From contig NZ_JASSYX010000004.1 in NCBI RefSeq assembly GCF_030244015.1, positions 434,001 to 498,000 of the forward strand: a stretch of DNA of 64,000 nt, read 5' to 3'. Below, one piece after another: positions 27,311 through 36,759 of the stretch; the first letter of the stretch is position 1, and each line of letters starts with the position of its first letter. The translations under genes and the position numbers were made by a program. This DNA is from Pedobacter ginsengisoli (GTDB taxonomy: Bacteria > Bacteroidota > Bacteroidia > Sphingobacteriales > Sphingobacteriaceae). Below the pieces are notes generated by a model. It was not told the origin of the DNA. It was given only the letters and a program-made list of their open reading frames with translations, and made no database searches.

Positions 27311-28472
27311 GAATAAATGGGATTAATTGTTCATGTAGTTTTTCTTTGACATAGTCTATGGTAAAGTTGTTCTGGTACGCATTGAGGTTATGCTGCATTT
27401 CAATATAGTCCGCTTCCACATCCTTATTTAAAATATCCCTGATCACTCTTTCCATTTCATCAATATTCCTGCACAAATAACCCACAGGGCCCGGTGCTTC
27501 ACTAAACAGGGACTCAAAGCCCTGATTTTTGAAAGATATGATTGGAATCCTATGGTGTATTGAATCAAGAATTGCTCCGCTGCTGCAGAATTTATAGTTT
27601 TGATCGCTATAAAAGAAGATGGAATAATCTAAACCGGCAATTTTTTCATTGAACAGTGATTTTGGCAACATTTCGCTATCGTTTTGATATTCAACTAACC
27701 CATTGTTAAATTCATCGATATTGGCGGTCATTCCAATAATTGAAAAGCTGAGCTCATTTCTTTTGATCTCATATTCAAATATTTTGGCCAGGGTAAATAA
27801 GAGTTGTGTATTTTTCTCTGTACTTGCCACCCCTATATGTCCTATTCTAACTGGAAATTTAGCCGTTTTTTTTTGCTTGTTCAGGGCATCGAAAACGTAA
27901 GGATGATTGACAGCATACAGCTCATCGCCGGATAGTATCTCTTCTCTTATTAAATTCTTTTTAATCGTATTGGACAGGACCAGATATTTTGTTTTTCGAT
28001 CTTTCATACTAAAGCTCCAGCTGAAAAATTTCCCGAGCCAGTTCCTTAGTCTTGTCTTATTTTGCTGGATAAAGTCGATATCGCCATGAAGTGTAATGAC
28101 AACTTTTTTTTCAGGATAAAATCTTTTGATCAGCTTATAGAAAAAGCTGGTGATGGGTGACAATGAACAAAAGAAAATCAGCGATTCTTCGGGTGCTGTC
28201 CTCAGCAGGGCGAAGACGTTATTGAATTCATGCCAGATCTTGGCAATCCAGGCTCTTCCGCCAACTTTGGGGTGAACGTATTTCGGAATAAAAGCTACAG
28301 GTTTTGTCAACACGGATTTCCCTTCAAGTTGAATGAGTTCAATCTGTCCCCGGTCTCCAAGAAATGTGACTTCTGTAAATTCCTCAAAACCGGAAAGGAT
28401 TGTGAGCATCGACATATTATACATGAAATGCTCATTATTGTTCCTGTAAAAATCAGCAATAAAAATTTTCAC
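27300..28472 (-). CDS. GT-B-like glycosyltransferase, divergent
   Basis: A 390 aa protein with two Rossmann-like halves. VVITLHGDIDFI and KYLVLSNTIKKNLI lie in the first half; VRIGHIGVASTEKNTQLLFTLAKIF and DYSIFFYSDQNYKFCSSGAILDSIHHRIPIISFKNQGFESLF lie in the second, where the Gly/Ser-rich donor site of GT4 enzymes would be. The GT4 E-x7-E motif is missing, so the family is tentative. The start is GTG, overlapping the upstream TGA as GTGA. It sits between the polymerase and a GT2 gene, which supports a role in the region-2 repeat unit. Confidence 0.7.
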   Translation of the reverse strand: MKIFIADFYRNNNEHFMYNMSMLTILSGFEEFTEVTFLGDRGQIELIQLEGKSVLTKPVAFIPKYVHPKVGGRAWIAKIWHEFNNVFALLRTAPEESLIFFCSLSPITSFFYKLIKRFYPEKKVVITLHGDIDFIQQNKTRLRNWLGKFFSWSFSMKDRKTKYLVLSNTIKKNLIREEILSGDELYAVNHPYVFDALNKQKKTAKFPVRIGHIGVASTEKNTQLLFTLAKIFEYEIKRNELSFSIIGMTANIDEFNNGLVEYQNDSEMLPKSLFNEKIAGLDYSIFFYSDQNYKFCSSGAILDSIHHRIPIISFKNQGFESLFSEAPGPVGYLCRNIDEMERVIRDILNKDVEADYIEMQHNLNAYQNNFTIDYVKEKLHEQLIPFIHAK

Positions 28473-29761
28473 CTTACTTCAAAACTTAAATATTCGTATA
28501 CATTGGAGGTTAGCAGGTTTTTCCAGGAGTTGTCAAAGTAGGAATTGGCATAATTGACGTCATCCGAGGTCTGAACGGCCAGGAGTTTTACGTTGGAATA
28601 GGTAAAGAAGCAGATCGCCACTATGGCAATGCTATAGCGCTCAACTGCCCTAAACTGCGTCTTTAATGTGAATATGATGACCAGCATATAAAATGGATAA
28701 AGGCCAAAAACATACCTGATAAAGTTATGTACATTACCCCGGTTGATCAGCAAAATCATAAAGCTCAGAAATAAGATCATCAGGATGTTCTTCTTTATGG
28801 GCTCGTACTCCGGCAGAATGTTCAATTTTTTTGTTCTGTAATAATCATAAAATAAAGGCAACAGCAGCAAGATGTAAAAGAAAAATGTGGAGTAGATCCT
28901 AAAGCCAATTGTCCATACTTCCACATTCTGATATTCTTTGGCGGTAGCCAGTAATGCGCCACCCGGAAGAAGTGAAAGGATACTTGTCAGTATTACATTG
29001 AAGTTGAAAAAGGAAAGTACAATGGAAATAAAGAATAATAGATAGATGTTTTTTATGAACAACCGGTTGTTATAAAAAAAGAAAACCGGAAGCAGCATTA
29101 TGGACGACACATGGACAAGCAGTGCTACCAATAACCACAGCAGGCTGTGCTTTTCATTCAATAACTTCTTTGACAGGGCATAAAAGAAAATTGAAACTGA
29201 AGCGGATTGTTTGATGATCTCTGTTATGGTAAAAAAAGGCATGATGCCAATTAGAAATATAAAAATCAGCAATTTTGTAACCAGAGTCGGAACCGGTCTG
29301 GCATATAAACCCGATAGCTTATATACCCCCATTAAGGTAAAAAAATAAGTAACTGTTACCCAGAACATAATGTGTACCTGAACGTTTAATGGAAAAACTC
29401 TGGATATTAAAAAATTGATTACATAAAATACAGGGTTACTCCCACCATCGAGGACCATCAGCACAAAGAAACTCCCTATGGATTCGATGTCACTTACAAC
29501 GGTATAATAGAAGTGGTATCGTGCAATGTCCGTTTCGTCAACACCTATCGATTGACCGGTGTAGGCAATCAGACCGAATGTCAATGATGCCATAAAGATG
29601 ATAAACGTATCTTTCCACTGCGACTTTTGTTTGAAAGATATCCAGAGTGGCAATAACAATAGTGCTCCGACAAGAGGGGAAAAAAACCAAACTGAAACTA
29701 CTGAGATGATGAGAATAAGATCGAAATGCTTCCTGGTCTTAAACGAATCTACTGCTTCCAT
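28469..29761 (-). CDS. EpsG-family polysaccharide polymerase (Wzy role)
   Basis: A 430 aa polytopic membrane protein (about 10-12 hydrophobic segments). GVDETDIARYHFYYTVV near residue 75 matches the conserved D-x-x-R/Y-x-x-Y periplasmic region of EpsG/Wzy-like polymerases. It overlaps the acyltransferase upstream by 13 bp and the GT-B gene downstream by 4 bp. Expected to join flipped repeat units in region 2. It is only loosely similar to the region-1 polymerase, so the two should form different linkages. Confidence 0.8.
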   Translation of the reverse strand: MEAVDSFKTRKHFDLILIISVVSVWFFSPLVGALLLLPLWISFKQKSQWKDTFIIFMASLTFGLIAYTGQSIGVDETDIARYHFYYTVVSDIESIGSFFVLMVLDGGSNPVFYVINFLISRVFPLNVQVHIMFWVTVTYFFTLMGVYKLSGLYARPVPTLVTKLLIFIFLIGIMPFFTITEIIKQSASVSIFFYALSKKLLNEKHSLLWLLVALLVHVSSIMLLPVFFFYNNRLFIKNIYLLFFISIVLSFFNFNVILTSILSLLPGGALLATAKEYQNVEVWTIGFRIYSTFFFYILLLLPLFYDYYRTKKLNILPEYEPIKKNILMILFLSFMILLINRGNVHNFIRYVFGLYPFYMLVIIFTLKTQFRAVERYSIAIVAICFFTYSNVKLLAVQTSDDVNYANSYFDNSWKNLLTSNVYEYLSFEVR

Positions 29762-30423
29762 GTAATATTCTCCCTTAAAATTTTAGCTTCCGGTCCGCCA
29801 TAAATTGTCTGCTGCCCCTCAAGTTTCTTTGTCACTACTGTGCCCGCGGCAATTACATTCCCCGGACCAACATGGCTGCCCTTCAAAATAGTTGAACGAC
29901 ATCCTATCCAGACATTATCGTCAATTTTGATGCATTTCGGTGCATTTATTACAGCTCCTTCGGCATTTAAGATTGCATGAAAATCCGTATCCATAATCAG
30001 GACATCCCAGGACAGAAGGCATTTTTTCCCAAACTCAATCTCTGAATATGATACAATTGCGCTATTTGCGGTAACCTCAAAGTCAGGTCCGAAAATGATC
30101 CTGCCGGTTTGGCCAACTGATATTTTTGTCCCCTGTCCAATCCAGGCTTTACCTTTAAAAACCACGAGCCCTTTAACTTCCCAAATGCCTTTTGAACGCC
30201 TTCTGTCAAACAGGGCCATATCACCGTAGCCAAGCCTCACCACACCTGTAAATATTGGCCCTTCGATTCTTATTTGTCCCTCAGTGCATTTCAAAAGCAC
30301 ATTTGATGAAACAAGTACTGGTAAACGAATTGCCGTTCTCAAAGGAAAATATTTCAGATTGAAATATACTGACCTAAAATTGATCATGCCTAAAAAACGA
30401 AATATTTTACCGATTTTTTCCAA
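29749..30423 (-). CDS. Left-handed beta-helix acyltransferase
   Basis: A 224 aa acyltransferase whose repeats begin unusually late. AWIGQGTKISVGQTGRIIFGPDFEVTANSAIVSYSEIEFGKKCLLSWDVLIMDTDFHAIL is the helix core, with His in DTDFHAIL as a candidate catalytic residue. IKIDDNVWIGCRSTILKGSHVGPGNVIAAGTVVTK and TIYGGPEAKIL end the helix. The start is a TTG at 30423 (MEKIGKIFRF), 12 bp after the flippase stop; the next in-frame ATG is 12 codons further in. The N-terminal 90 residues lack recognisable repeats and may form an acceptor domain. Confidence 0.78.
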   Translation of the reverse strand: MEKIGKIFRFLGMINFRSVYFNLKYFPLRTAIRLPVLVSSNVLLKCTEGQIRIEGPIFTGVVRLGYGDMALFDRRRSKGIWEVKGLVVFKGKAWIGQGTKISVGQTGRIIFGPDFEVTANSAIVSYSEIEFGKKCLLSWDVLIMDTDFHAILNAEGAVINAPKCIKIDDNVWIGCRSTILKGSHVGPGNVIAAGTVVTKKLEGQQTIYGGPEAKILRENITWKQ

Positions 30424-30435
30424 ATTTCTATGTTA

Positions 30436-31899
30436 TTAGACGTTGGTGGTTTTGTTGTTTGACCATTTCATTCGCAAGGCGTGTATCTGATTCAGGACGC
30501 GTGGATTTCTGATGACAAACATTTGTAAAAATACATATATTAATCCACACACAGGGACTGCTAAAAGGCATATATACATCGGATACGGACTTGAAAACTT
30601 TCGGATCAGGTATACCGCTGGCAGGAACAAAATGGAAACGGCCAATGTTTGAAAGGTGAGCTTGAAGTCAAAATTGATTTTGATCACCTTTTGGGAAAAG
30701 TATATCAAGCCGATCATAACAATAGTCTCTGAAAGCAAATTTGCAATCGTTGCCCCGATGTAGTGGAAATGAGGTATGAGAGAGAAGTTTAAGATGAGGC
30801 TGGCAATAAGCCCCAGGAAAACTGAGATTGTAACGTAGGAATCTTTGGAAGCGGGCATCAATATTTGTACAGCCCATATATTGCTAAAGCCAATAACAAG
30901 AATGACAGGTGCAAATAGTTGCATGGGCAATATAGATTCCCGGAATTCTCTACCAGAAAACAAAACAATCAGTTCAGGTGCAAGCGCAATTAAACCCACT
31001 GTTACGGGTACACCTATTACGATCACAAAATCAAAACTGTGTTTGGCCAGCTCACGTACCTGATCTAAGTTATTGTCTTTAAAAGCATTGGCAATTTGAG
31101 GGATCATAACTGTACCGAGTGCTGTCACTACGGGGATCGTTATTTTAATGATTCTCGAAGCTGCCGTATAGTATCCAACAGACTGGTAATCAACCAGAAA
31201 ACCTAAAATAATCGTATCCAGTATTGTATAAACGCTTATTGCGGCAATGGTACTGAAGATGAGCAGCAACGGCTTATAATGTCTTTTGAGGTTAATTAAT
31301 TTAACGGTACTGAAGTCCAGGTATTGGCGTGCGGTCCACAAATTCCATAAATTATTCAGTACTATCCCCGCAACGGAAATTCCCAAATAATAAATATCAT
31401 CAGAGCGTTGCTTTACCATAAAAAACAATAGTAAAAGGCAGATCCCTCTCACAATTAGTGACCTGATCGCAATGAAGCGGAAGGCTTCCAAACCTGAGAA
31501 AAGCCAGTCCACATTACAACAGCTCAGTAACAACATGAAGACTGCAACGATGTAAAAATTCCGATCGGTATACAATGAAGGAACAATTATTACCACCGAT
31601 GCGTATATGATAAACATCAATAAACTGGTTACAAAATTAATCGTAATCAATTCAGTAACAATCCTTCTCAGATCAACAGGGTCGGCTCTGTGCCTGACCA
31701 CCTCCCTGATTCCGTAAGCAGGTATGCCCAGCGCAGCAAGTAAGACAAAATAAGCAGCAAAATTTGTAACAAACTGTACCTTGCCAATTCCTTCCGGGCC
31801 CAGTACCCTTGAAGCATAGGGAAAGGTAATGACGGGAAATAAGATGTTGCTAATTGTAAGTAACAAATTGTAAAGAAAATTTTTCTTTATTGTTCCCAA
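30436..31899 (-). CDS. Wzx-type polysaccharide flippase
   Basis: A flippase of about 487 aa with 12-14 predicted helices. The N-terminus GTIKKNFLYNLLLTISNILFPVITFPYASRVLGPEGIGKVQF is the canonical Wzx start (FPYASRVLGPEGIG). I place the start at a TTG (31899), 10 bp after the Wzz stop, because the frame upstream of it only adds 22 residues that overlap the Wzz coding region. It would flip the region-2 repeat unit for the EpsG-like polymerase. Confidence 0.85.
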   Translation of the reverse strand: MGTIKKNFLYNLLLTISNILFPVITFPYASRVLGPEGIGKVQFVTNFAAYFVLLAALGIPAYGIREVVRHRADPVDLRRIVTELITINFVTSLLMFIIYASVVIIVPSLYTDRNFYIVAVFMLLLSCCNVDWLFSGLEAFRFIAIRSLIVRGICLLLLFFMVKQRSDDIYYLGISVAGIVLNNLWNLWTARQYLDFSTVKLINLKRHYKPLLLIFSTIAAISVYTILDTIILGFLVDYQSVGYYTAASRIIKITIPVVTALGTVMIPQIANAFKDNNLDQVRELAKHSFDFVIVIGVPVTVGLIALAPELIVLFSGREFRESILPMQLFAPVILVIGFSNIWAVQILMPASKDSYVTISVFLGLIASLILNFSLIPHFHYIGATIANLLSETIVMIGLIYFSQKVIKINFDFKLTFQTLAVSILFLPAVYLIRKFSSPYPMYICLLAVPVCGLIYVFLQMFVIRNPRVLNQIHALRMKWSNNKTTNV

Positions 31900-31909
31900 A
31901 ATTATGTGG

Positions 31910-32953
31910 TTACTTTCTGATGATAAGATATATAGCAGATAGAAGGCCGAAAAGTACACTGGCAATAATTGTGCTTGATAACTTCCCCGCTTTTTCCTCG
32001 TCTAAAGGCAAGACAGGCTGATCTATAATTTGAATCAATGGGGTTTCTTTTCTCAGGGTAATTTTGGACAGCTCCAGATTTTTTAAAAGTTCTGCCAGCA
32101 TTGCTTTATTTGCTTCTGCGTTGAACTGCGACCGTTGTACTGATGCACGTAATATCTGCCGGGTCGGATTTAGATTAGGAGTAGCGTCAATGGTTGAGGC
32201 TCCTGATATGATGGCCCCGTTCATTACCGCTCTTACGGAATCTGTTTGCTGCTGCAGTACGGCCAGGTTATCCAGGGATTTTTTCGTCTTAGTCCGGATA
32301 TAAAATTCATTTACGGTTGATACTACTTTTTCGGTTAGTGCTTTTGCAAAAAGCTGATCTTTAGATTTAACGCTTACTTTTATGATGCTTGATTTCTTAT
32401 CGAGTTTTTCTACGGTTAAATACCGTTTATTAATCTCTTTAATAACTTCCCCCAAAATGCTGTCCTGAAGTTGCGTAGGCTGCCCCTCAGAAGAAAAACT
32501 CAGATCTTTTAGTCCGGGTTCATTTTCCCACTTTTTTCTAAATCTGTTGAATTCCAGATACCTGTCTATCAGTAACTGGTTCTTGCCTGCAAAATTGAAG
32601 GAACTCAGCAACACGGTCTGTAACATCCGTCTGGACTTGTAGATCTCAACAATGTTTTCACTGGTAAACATTCCATTACTTGCCCCCCCCAGGTCAATAC
32701 CGATCATACTGGCAATATTGGCATATTGACCCAATCCCCCGCCTGGAGAGCTTGATTCCTCGAGTACAAATGTTGTATTTGCAGTATAAACTGGTTTGGT
32801 AAGCAGGGCGTACAGGAATCCTGTGATCCCACCTATTACCACAAAAATAGTGATAAACAGCCATCTGGAGATTAAATAATTGATCCAGGTGCGTATGGTC
32901 GAGGCCAACTCACCCAGAGAAATTTCTTCATTGTTATTTTGTGGCTTATCCAT
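31910..32953 (-). CDS. Wzz-type chain-length determinant without kinase domain
   Basis: A 347 aa polysaccharide co-polymerase. Membrane segment one is at about 33-55 (WLFITIFVVIGGITGFLYALL) and segment two at about 327-345. Between them lies the periplasmic Wzz domain starting VYTANTTFVLEESSSPGGG and a coiled-coil stretch. It stops shortly after the second membrane helix with no BY-kinase, unlike the region-1 protein. It follows the SLBB export protein by 22 bp, its expected partner. Confidence 0.87.
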   Translation of the reverse strand: MDKPQNNNEEISLGELASTIRTWINYLISRWLFITIFVVIGGITGFLYALLTKPVYTANTTFVLEESSSPGGGLGQYANIASMIGIDLGGASNGMFTSENIVEIYKSRRMLQTVLLSSFNFAGKNQLLIDRYLEFNRFRKKWENEPGLKDLSFSSEGQPTQLQDSILGEVIKEINKRYLTVEKLDKKSSIIKVSVKSKDQLFAKALTEKVVSTVNEFYIRTKTKKSLDNLAVLQQQTDSVRAVMNGAIISGASTIDATPNLNPTRQILRASVQRSQFNAEANKAMLAELLKNLELSKITLRKETPLIQIIDQPVLPLDEEKAGKLSSTIIASVLFGLLSAIYLIIRK

Positions 32954-32975
32954 ATTTTATTTGAACCTTACAAAT

Positions 32976-35498
32976 TTACCTAAGCAGCGTTACAACTATT
33001 GCGGCCAAAGATGCCAGCGCGGTACTGATTCCGATCCAGTTTTGCGCGCTCAGTTTTTCCCTATCCGCACGTTTTGGAACAAGGATCTCTGATCCGGGCT
33101 TAACCTGCGGGTAATTATTGAAAAACAAAAATCTGCTGGCTGCCTCAACTGAACCATTCGCATATTTTATATATGCGCCTCCCCTTAACGCACTGGTGGT
33201 AAATCCACCGGCGCCATTCACGTATTGTTTAAAGCTCTTGCCTGATGAATAAACAATGCTATTGGGATTTAGCACTTCTCCTGTCACCTTAACGGTTTGC
33301 AATTGTCTTGGTATCCGGATTACATCTCCGTTTTCTACAATCAGATCATATTTCCCTTGTGGTTTTTTTAAAATCCTTTTTAAATCAATACCGACAAGAT
33401 CTGATTGGATGAGTTTTATCTCCTCTTCCTTTTGCAGGACGTCTTTCGCACCAGCCTCCTGCGCACGTTTCAGGTTCAGAAGCTTTTTATTTTCCTCTTC
33501 TGTGTTATCAATAGCATTTTTATCACCTGGATTCACTTTTTCTGCACCCGGCCTTTTTAGTGAGGCACCGTCCACATAGGCCAGCGGGGTTAGTCCACCC
33601 GCCCTTTTGATCAGGTCTGAAATCTTTTCATTTTTATGTGTAATCGTATAAATACCAGGGTATAATACTTCTCCCTCTAATTTAACTTGTTTCTGAACCT
33701 GATATCCCTCTGAACTGCGAACAGAGATTACATCAAAAGGCTTTAATATGAACTTAGGACCTAAAATTCTCAGTTGGGGGTCAACATCAATTATAAAGAC
33801 TTCTGCCGTGCGTGCAGACATGGAGGTCGCGTCACTATTTTTAACCCGCCTTGACACTTCAATCCGATTTGGTGTAGCCCCTTCCTTAAAGCCGCCTGCT
33901 TTCTGGATTATGTCCCCCAAGCTTATGCTATCGGCGTATGCCATGGTTCCCGGATACCTGACTTCTCCCTGGATATCAATCTTATAGTCATCTCTCAAAT
34001 CAAATAAAGATGATATGGTTACCTTATCTTCTCTTTGTAAGGTAATATCAGGCTCTGCTCCTGAGATTATCTTTGAAAGATCAAATGAGATCAGTGCTTG
34101 TGTATTGTCTGGATTCAAACGGTTGATGTATGCGCGGTTTAGGAAGGCATCTTCTTTCAAACCATTGGCTTTTGCAATCAGTCCCTTCAGTGTTAGACCC
34201 TTATCTAGTTCATATTGCCCTTCCCGGAATACAGCTCCGGCGATTTCAACACGATTTTCGAAGCGATCGAGTATGGTTTCCACAACATATTTATCTCCGT
34301 TTAAAGGGCTATATTTTACAAACTCATCTGCGGGAATATCGGTGATCTTGCGTTCCCTATTGGTGTTTTGCAATACTTTGATCTGGGCTGTATAGGCCTC
34401 ATTAGAAAAACCTCCGGCAAAACGAATGACGTCTTCCAGTGATTCTGTATTTAGGACTTCAAATAATGCAGGGCGTTTTACTTCACCTGAAACCTCCACG
34501 CGGGTTTGATATATGGGGACATTGATTACATCCTGATCCTGTAAACGGATATTATTTTTCTGAATGCCATTCAACAGGAAATCATATACATCTACTGTCG
34601 ACACCACTTTGTTGTTCCTGATCACCTGAATCTTACGAAAAGACCCATTTCGATTTGGCCCCCCTGATTCATATAAAACGTTGAAAACTGTGGATAAGGA
34701 CGGGATGCTATAGGAGCCCGGCTTGACAATTTCGCCGACAACTGTCACCTTAATGGTTCTGATGTTGCCCAATGTCACTGCGACATTTGAACGTCCGCTC
34801 CGCAGCGCAGGATAGGTCCTGCTCATAGATGTCCGGATCTTGTTGGTCGCCTGCTCAATGGTAAGCCCGCCCACCGCAACCAAACCCACGTACTGCAAAC
34901 GGATGTTGCCGTCCGGACTAACTTTCAGTTCATAGCTGATGTCATTGTCTCCGGTCAAATCAATAAATAACTCGTCATCCGGCCCGATAACATAGCTTTT
35001 CGGTGTAGCCATTCTCAGATCAGGCTCAAACGTAAGATTGGTACTTTTGAAAAGATCAGCACCAAAGACCTTTGGTCTTAGTCCATCAAGTATATCCTGC
35101 TCTACCGCCGTTGTATCGTCATCAATTTGATTCTTTCCCAGGAGACCTTTAATCTTGCTATTAGTGGTATCTCTATTGACGATCCTGGATCTGTCCAGGT
35201 CTGTCGGCACCGCTGTACCTTTATCCTTACTTAATTCTCCCCCTCCATTTCTTATTTTTTCTACTCTGGCCCTCAGTTTCTTAATTTCCGTGGCTTTCAT
35301 ACCCTGGGCGGACGCCAGCTGTTCCAGCTGTGCGTCAGAATAACCAGCAGATTCTGCCCGCAGCATCAACTGTCTGATCTGCGCATCGGTAAGTTCATCA
35401 ACTTTTACATCCGAATAATTGGTCTGGGCCAATGCAAACTGAGAAAAGAAAATGGCAATAAAAAAAAGTACTGCAGCGATTATTCTATTAAACTTCAT
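32976..35498 (-). CDS. Multi-SLBB outer-membrane polysaccharide export protein
   Basis: An 840 aa exported protein (start at the ATG giving MKFNRIIAAVLFF; a TTG 9 nt upstream is in frame). The signal peptide ends near FALAQ. A Poly_export domain (PKSYVIGPDDELFIDLTGD) is followed by about six SLBB-type repeats, each recognisable by a block such as VTVVGEIVKPGSYSIP, VEVSGEVKRPALFEV, VEIAGAVFREGQYEL, IDIQGEVRYPGTMAY, VKLEGEVLYPGIYTI and VKVTGEVLNPNSIVY. A C-terminal membrane-like segment closes it. It is more than three times the length of the region-1 export lipoprotein and lacks a lipobox. Expected to form the periplasm-spanning and outer-membrane export channel of region 2. Confidence 0.9.
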   Translation of the reverse strand: MKFNRIIAAVLFFIAIFFSQFALAQTNYSDVKVDELTDAQIRQLMLRAESAGYSDAQLEQLASAQGMKATEIKKLRARVEKIRNGGGELSKDKGTAVPTDLDRSRIVNRDTTNSKIKGLLGKNQIDDDTTAVEQDILDGLRPKVFGADLFKSTNLTFEPDLRMATPKSYVIGPDDELFIDLTGDNDISYELKVSPDGNIRLQYVGLVAVGGLTIEQATNKIRTSMSRTYPALRSGRSNVAVTLGNIRTIKVTVVGEIVKPGSYSIPSLSTVFNVLYESGGPNRNGSFRKIQVIRNNKVVSTVDVYDFLLNGIQKNNIRLQDQDVINVPIYQTRVEVSGEVKRPALFEVLNTESLEDVIRFAGGFSNEAYTAQIKVLQNTNRERKITDIPADEFVKYSPLNGDKYVVETILDRFENRVEIAGAVFREGQYELDKGLTLKGLIAKANGLKEDAFLNRAYINRLNPDNTQALISFDLSKIISGAEPDITLQREDKVTISSLFDLRDDYKIDIQGEVRYPGTMAYADSISLGDIIQKAGGFKEGATPNRIEVSRRVKNSDATSMSARTAEVFIIDVDPQLRILGPKFILKPFDVISVRSSEGYQVQKQVKLEGEVLYPGIYTITHKNEKISDLIKRAGGLTPLAYVDGASLKRPGAEKVNPGDKNAIDNTEEENKKLLNLKRAQEAGAKDVLQKEEEIKLIQSDLVGIDLKRILKKPQGKYDLIVENGDVIRIPRQLQTVKVTGEVLNPNSIVYSSGKSFKQYVNGAGGFTTSALRGGAYIKYANGSVEAASRFLFFNNYPQVKPGSEILVPKRADREKLSAQNWIGISTALASLAAIVVTLLR

Positions 35499-35524
35499 AG
35501 GGTACAAGAGCGTTTATATATCGG

Positions 35525-36661
35525 TTATTCAAAATAATTAAGTGTTCTGAAACCTCCTTGTTTCAAATATTCATCTTTCTTCATTAAATGCAGATCCGAT
35601 TGAACCATATCCTTCACCAACGCGGGAAGGTCGTATTTGGGTTTCCAGTTTAATTTGGTATTTGCCTTTGTCGGATCGCCAAGCAATAAGTCTACTTCCG
35701 TAGGACGGAAATATTTCTCATCGACCTGCACCACAATTGTGCCCGGTTTTAGATTTACATCGTCCAATCCCAGCCGGGCAACCATTTCGGGGTCAACATC
35801 AATAATCACGCCTCTTTCATGCTGATCTTTGCCGCTAAACTCCACTTCAATACCCAATTCGGCAAAGCTCATTTTTACGAAGTCCCTGACTGTAGTTGTA
35901 ATCCCGGTTGCGATGACATAGTCCTCAGGTTTCTCCTGCTGCAGGATCAGGTACATTGCCTCAATATAGTCTTTAGCATGTCCCCAGTCCCGCTGAGCGG
36001 AAAGGTTTCCCAGGTAAAGACAGCCTTGCAGACCTAAGGCTATTTTTGCTGCGGCACGGGTGATTTTACGGGTCACAAAGGTTTCACCGCGTAAAGGACT
36101 TTCGTGGTTAAATAAAATCCCGTTGCATGCATACATTCCATAAGCTTCCCGGTAGTTTACAGTAATCCAATAGGCATACATTTTTGCAGCAGCATAGGGT
36201 GAGCGGGGATAAAAAGGCGTCTTCTCACTCTGCGGCACTGCTTGTACCAAACCATAAAGTTCGGATGTTGATGCCTGATATATTCTTGTTTTTTTCTCTA
36301 ATCCAAGGATCCTCACTGCTTCCAGCAACCTTAATGTCCCAATACCATCTGCATTTGCCGTATATTCAGGCATTTCAAAGCTGACGTGTACGTGGCTCAT
36401 CGCGGCAAGGTTATATATCTCATCAGGCTGCGTTTCCTGGATAATGCGGATCAGGTTCGTAGAATCTGTCAAATCCCCGAAATGAAGTTTAAAATTTACA
36501 CCTTGCTCATGCTGATCCTGATACAGATGATCAATCCGTTCTGTGTTGAATAAAGAAGACCTCCTTTTCAGACCATGCACAAAGTAACCTTTCTTTAACA
36601 AAAACTCTGCTAAATAGGCACCGTCCTGGCCTGTGACACCGGTGATTAGGGCAACTTTCAT
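35525..36661 (-). CDS. gmd: GDP-mannose 4,6-dehydratase
   Basis: Converts GDP-D-mannose to GDP-4-keto-6-deoxy-D-mannose. The 378 aa length is standard. TGVTGQDGAYLAEFLL (NADP loop), HGLKRRSS, YNLAAMSHVHVSFE, the catalytic STSELYG and Y-x3-K in SPYAAAKMYAYW, and NGILFNHESPLRGETFVTRKITRA are all present. It is the first gene of region 2, 26 bp before the export protein, behind a TATGTTTG promoter box. No fcl, rmd or per homologue is in the window, so the final GDP-sugar (L-fucose, D-rhamnose or an amino sugar) cannot be told from here. Confidence 0.96.
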   Translation of the reverse strand: MKVALITGVTGQDGAYLAEFLLKKGYFVHGLKRRSSLFNTERIDHLYQDQHEQGVNFKLHFGDLTDSTNLIRIIQETQPDEIYNLAAMSHVHVSFEMPEYTANADGIGTLRLLEAVRILGLEKKTRIYQASTSELYGLVQAVPQSEKTPFYPRSPYAAAKMYAYWITVNYREAYGMYACNGILFNHESPLRGETFVTRKITRAAAKIALGLQGCLYLGNLSAQRDWGHAKDYIEAMYLILQQEKPEDYVIATGITTTVRDFVKMSFAELGIEVEFSGKDQHERGVIIDVDPEMVARLGLDDVNLKPGTIVVQVDEKYFRPTEVDLLLGDPTKANTKLNWKPKYDLPALVKDMVQSDLHLMKKDEYLKQGGFRTLNYFE

Positions 36662-36689
36662 TGGAATGATCTTTTAAATTTTATGGCTG

Positions 36690-36697
36690 CAAACATA
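36690..36697 (-). promoter_or_regulatory. Bacteroidota -7 box of the region-2 operon
   Basis: The minus strand reads TATGTTTG followed by C, an exact TAnnTTTG match, about 28 nt upstream of the gmd ATG. No convincing -33 TTTG is seen at 19-21 bp. It lies in the 98-bp gap after the outer-membrane protein gene and is the best candidate for the start of region-2 transcription. Confidence 0.65.
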
Positions 36698-36759
36698 CAC
36701 AATTATTTGTTTTATAGGGAATCTCAGGTCATTCAAGGTGGCCTGAAGAATACTTAAAA

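Noticed and set aside
36724..36746. TCAGG/CCTGA inverted repeat after the outer-membrane protein gene, considered as a terminator
   Set aside because: Only 5 bp of stem and no T-run in the minus direction.
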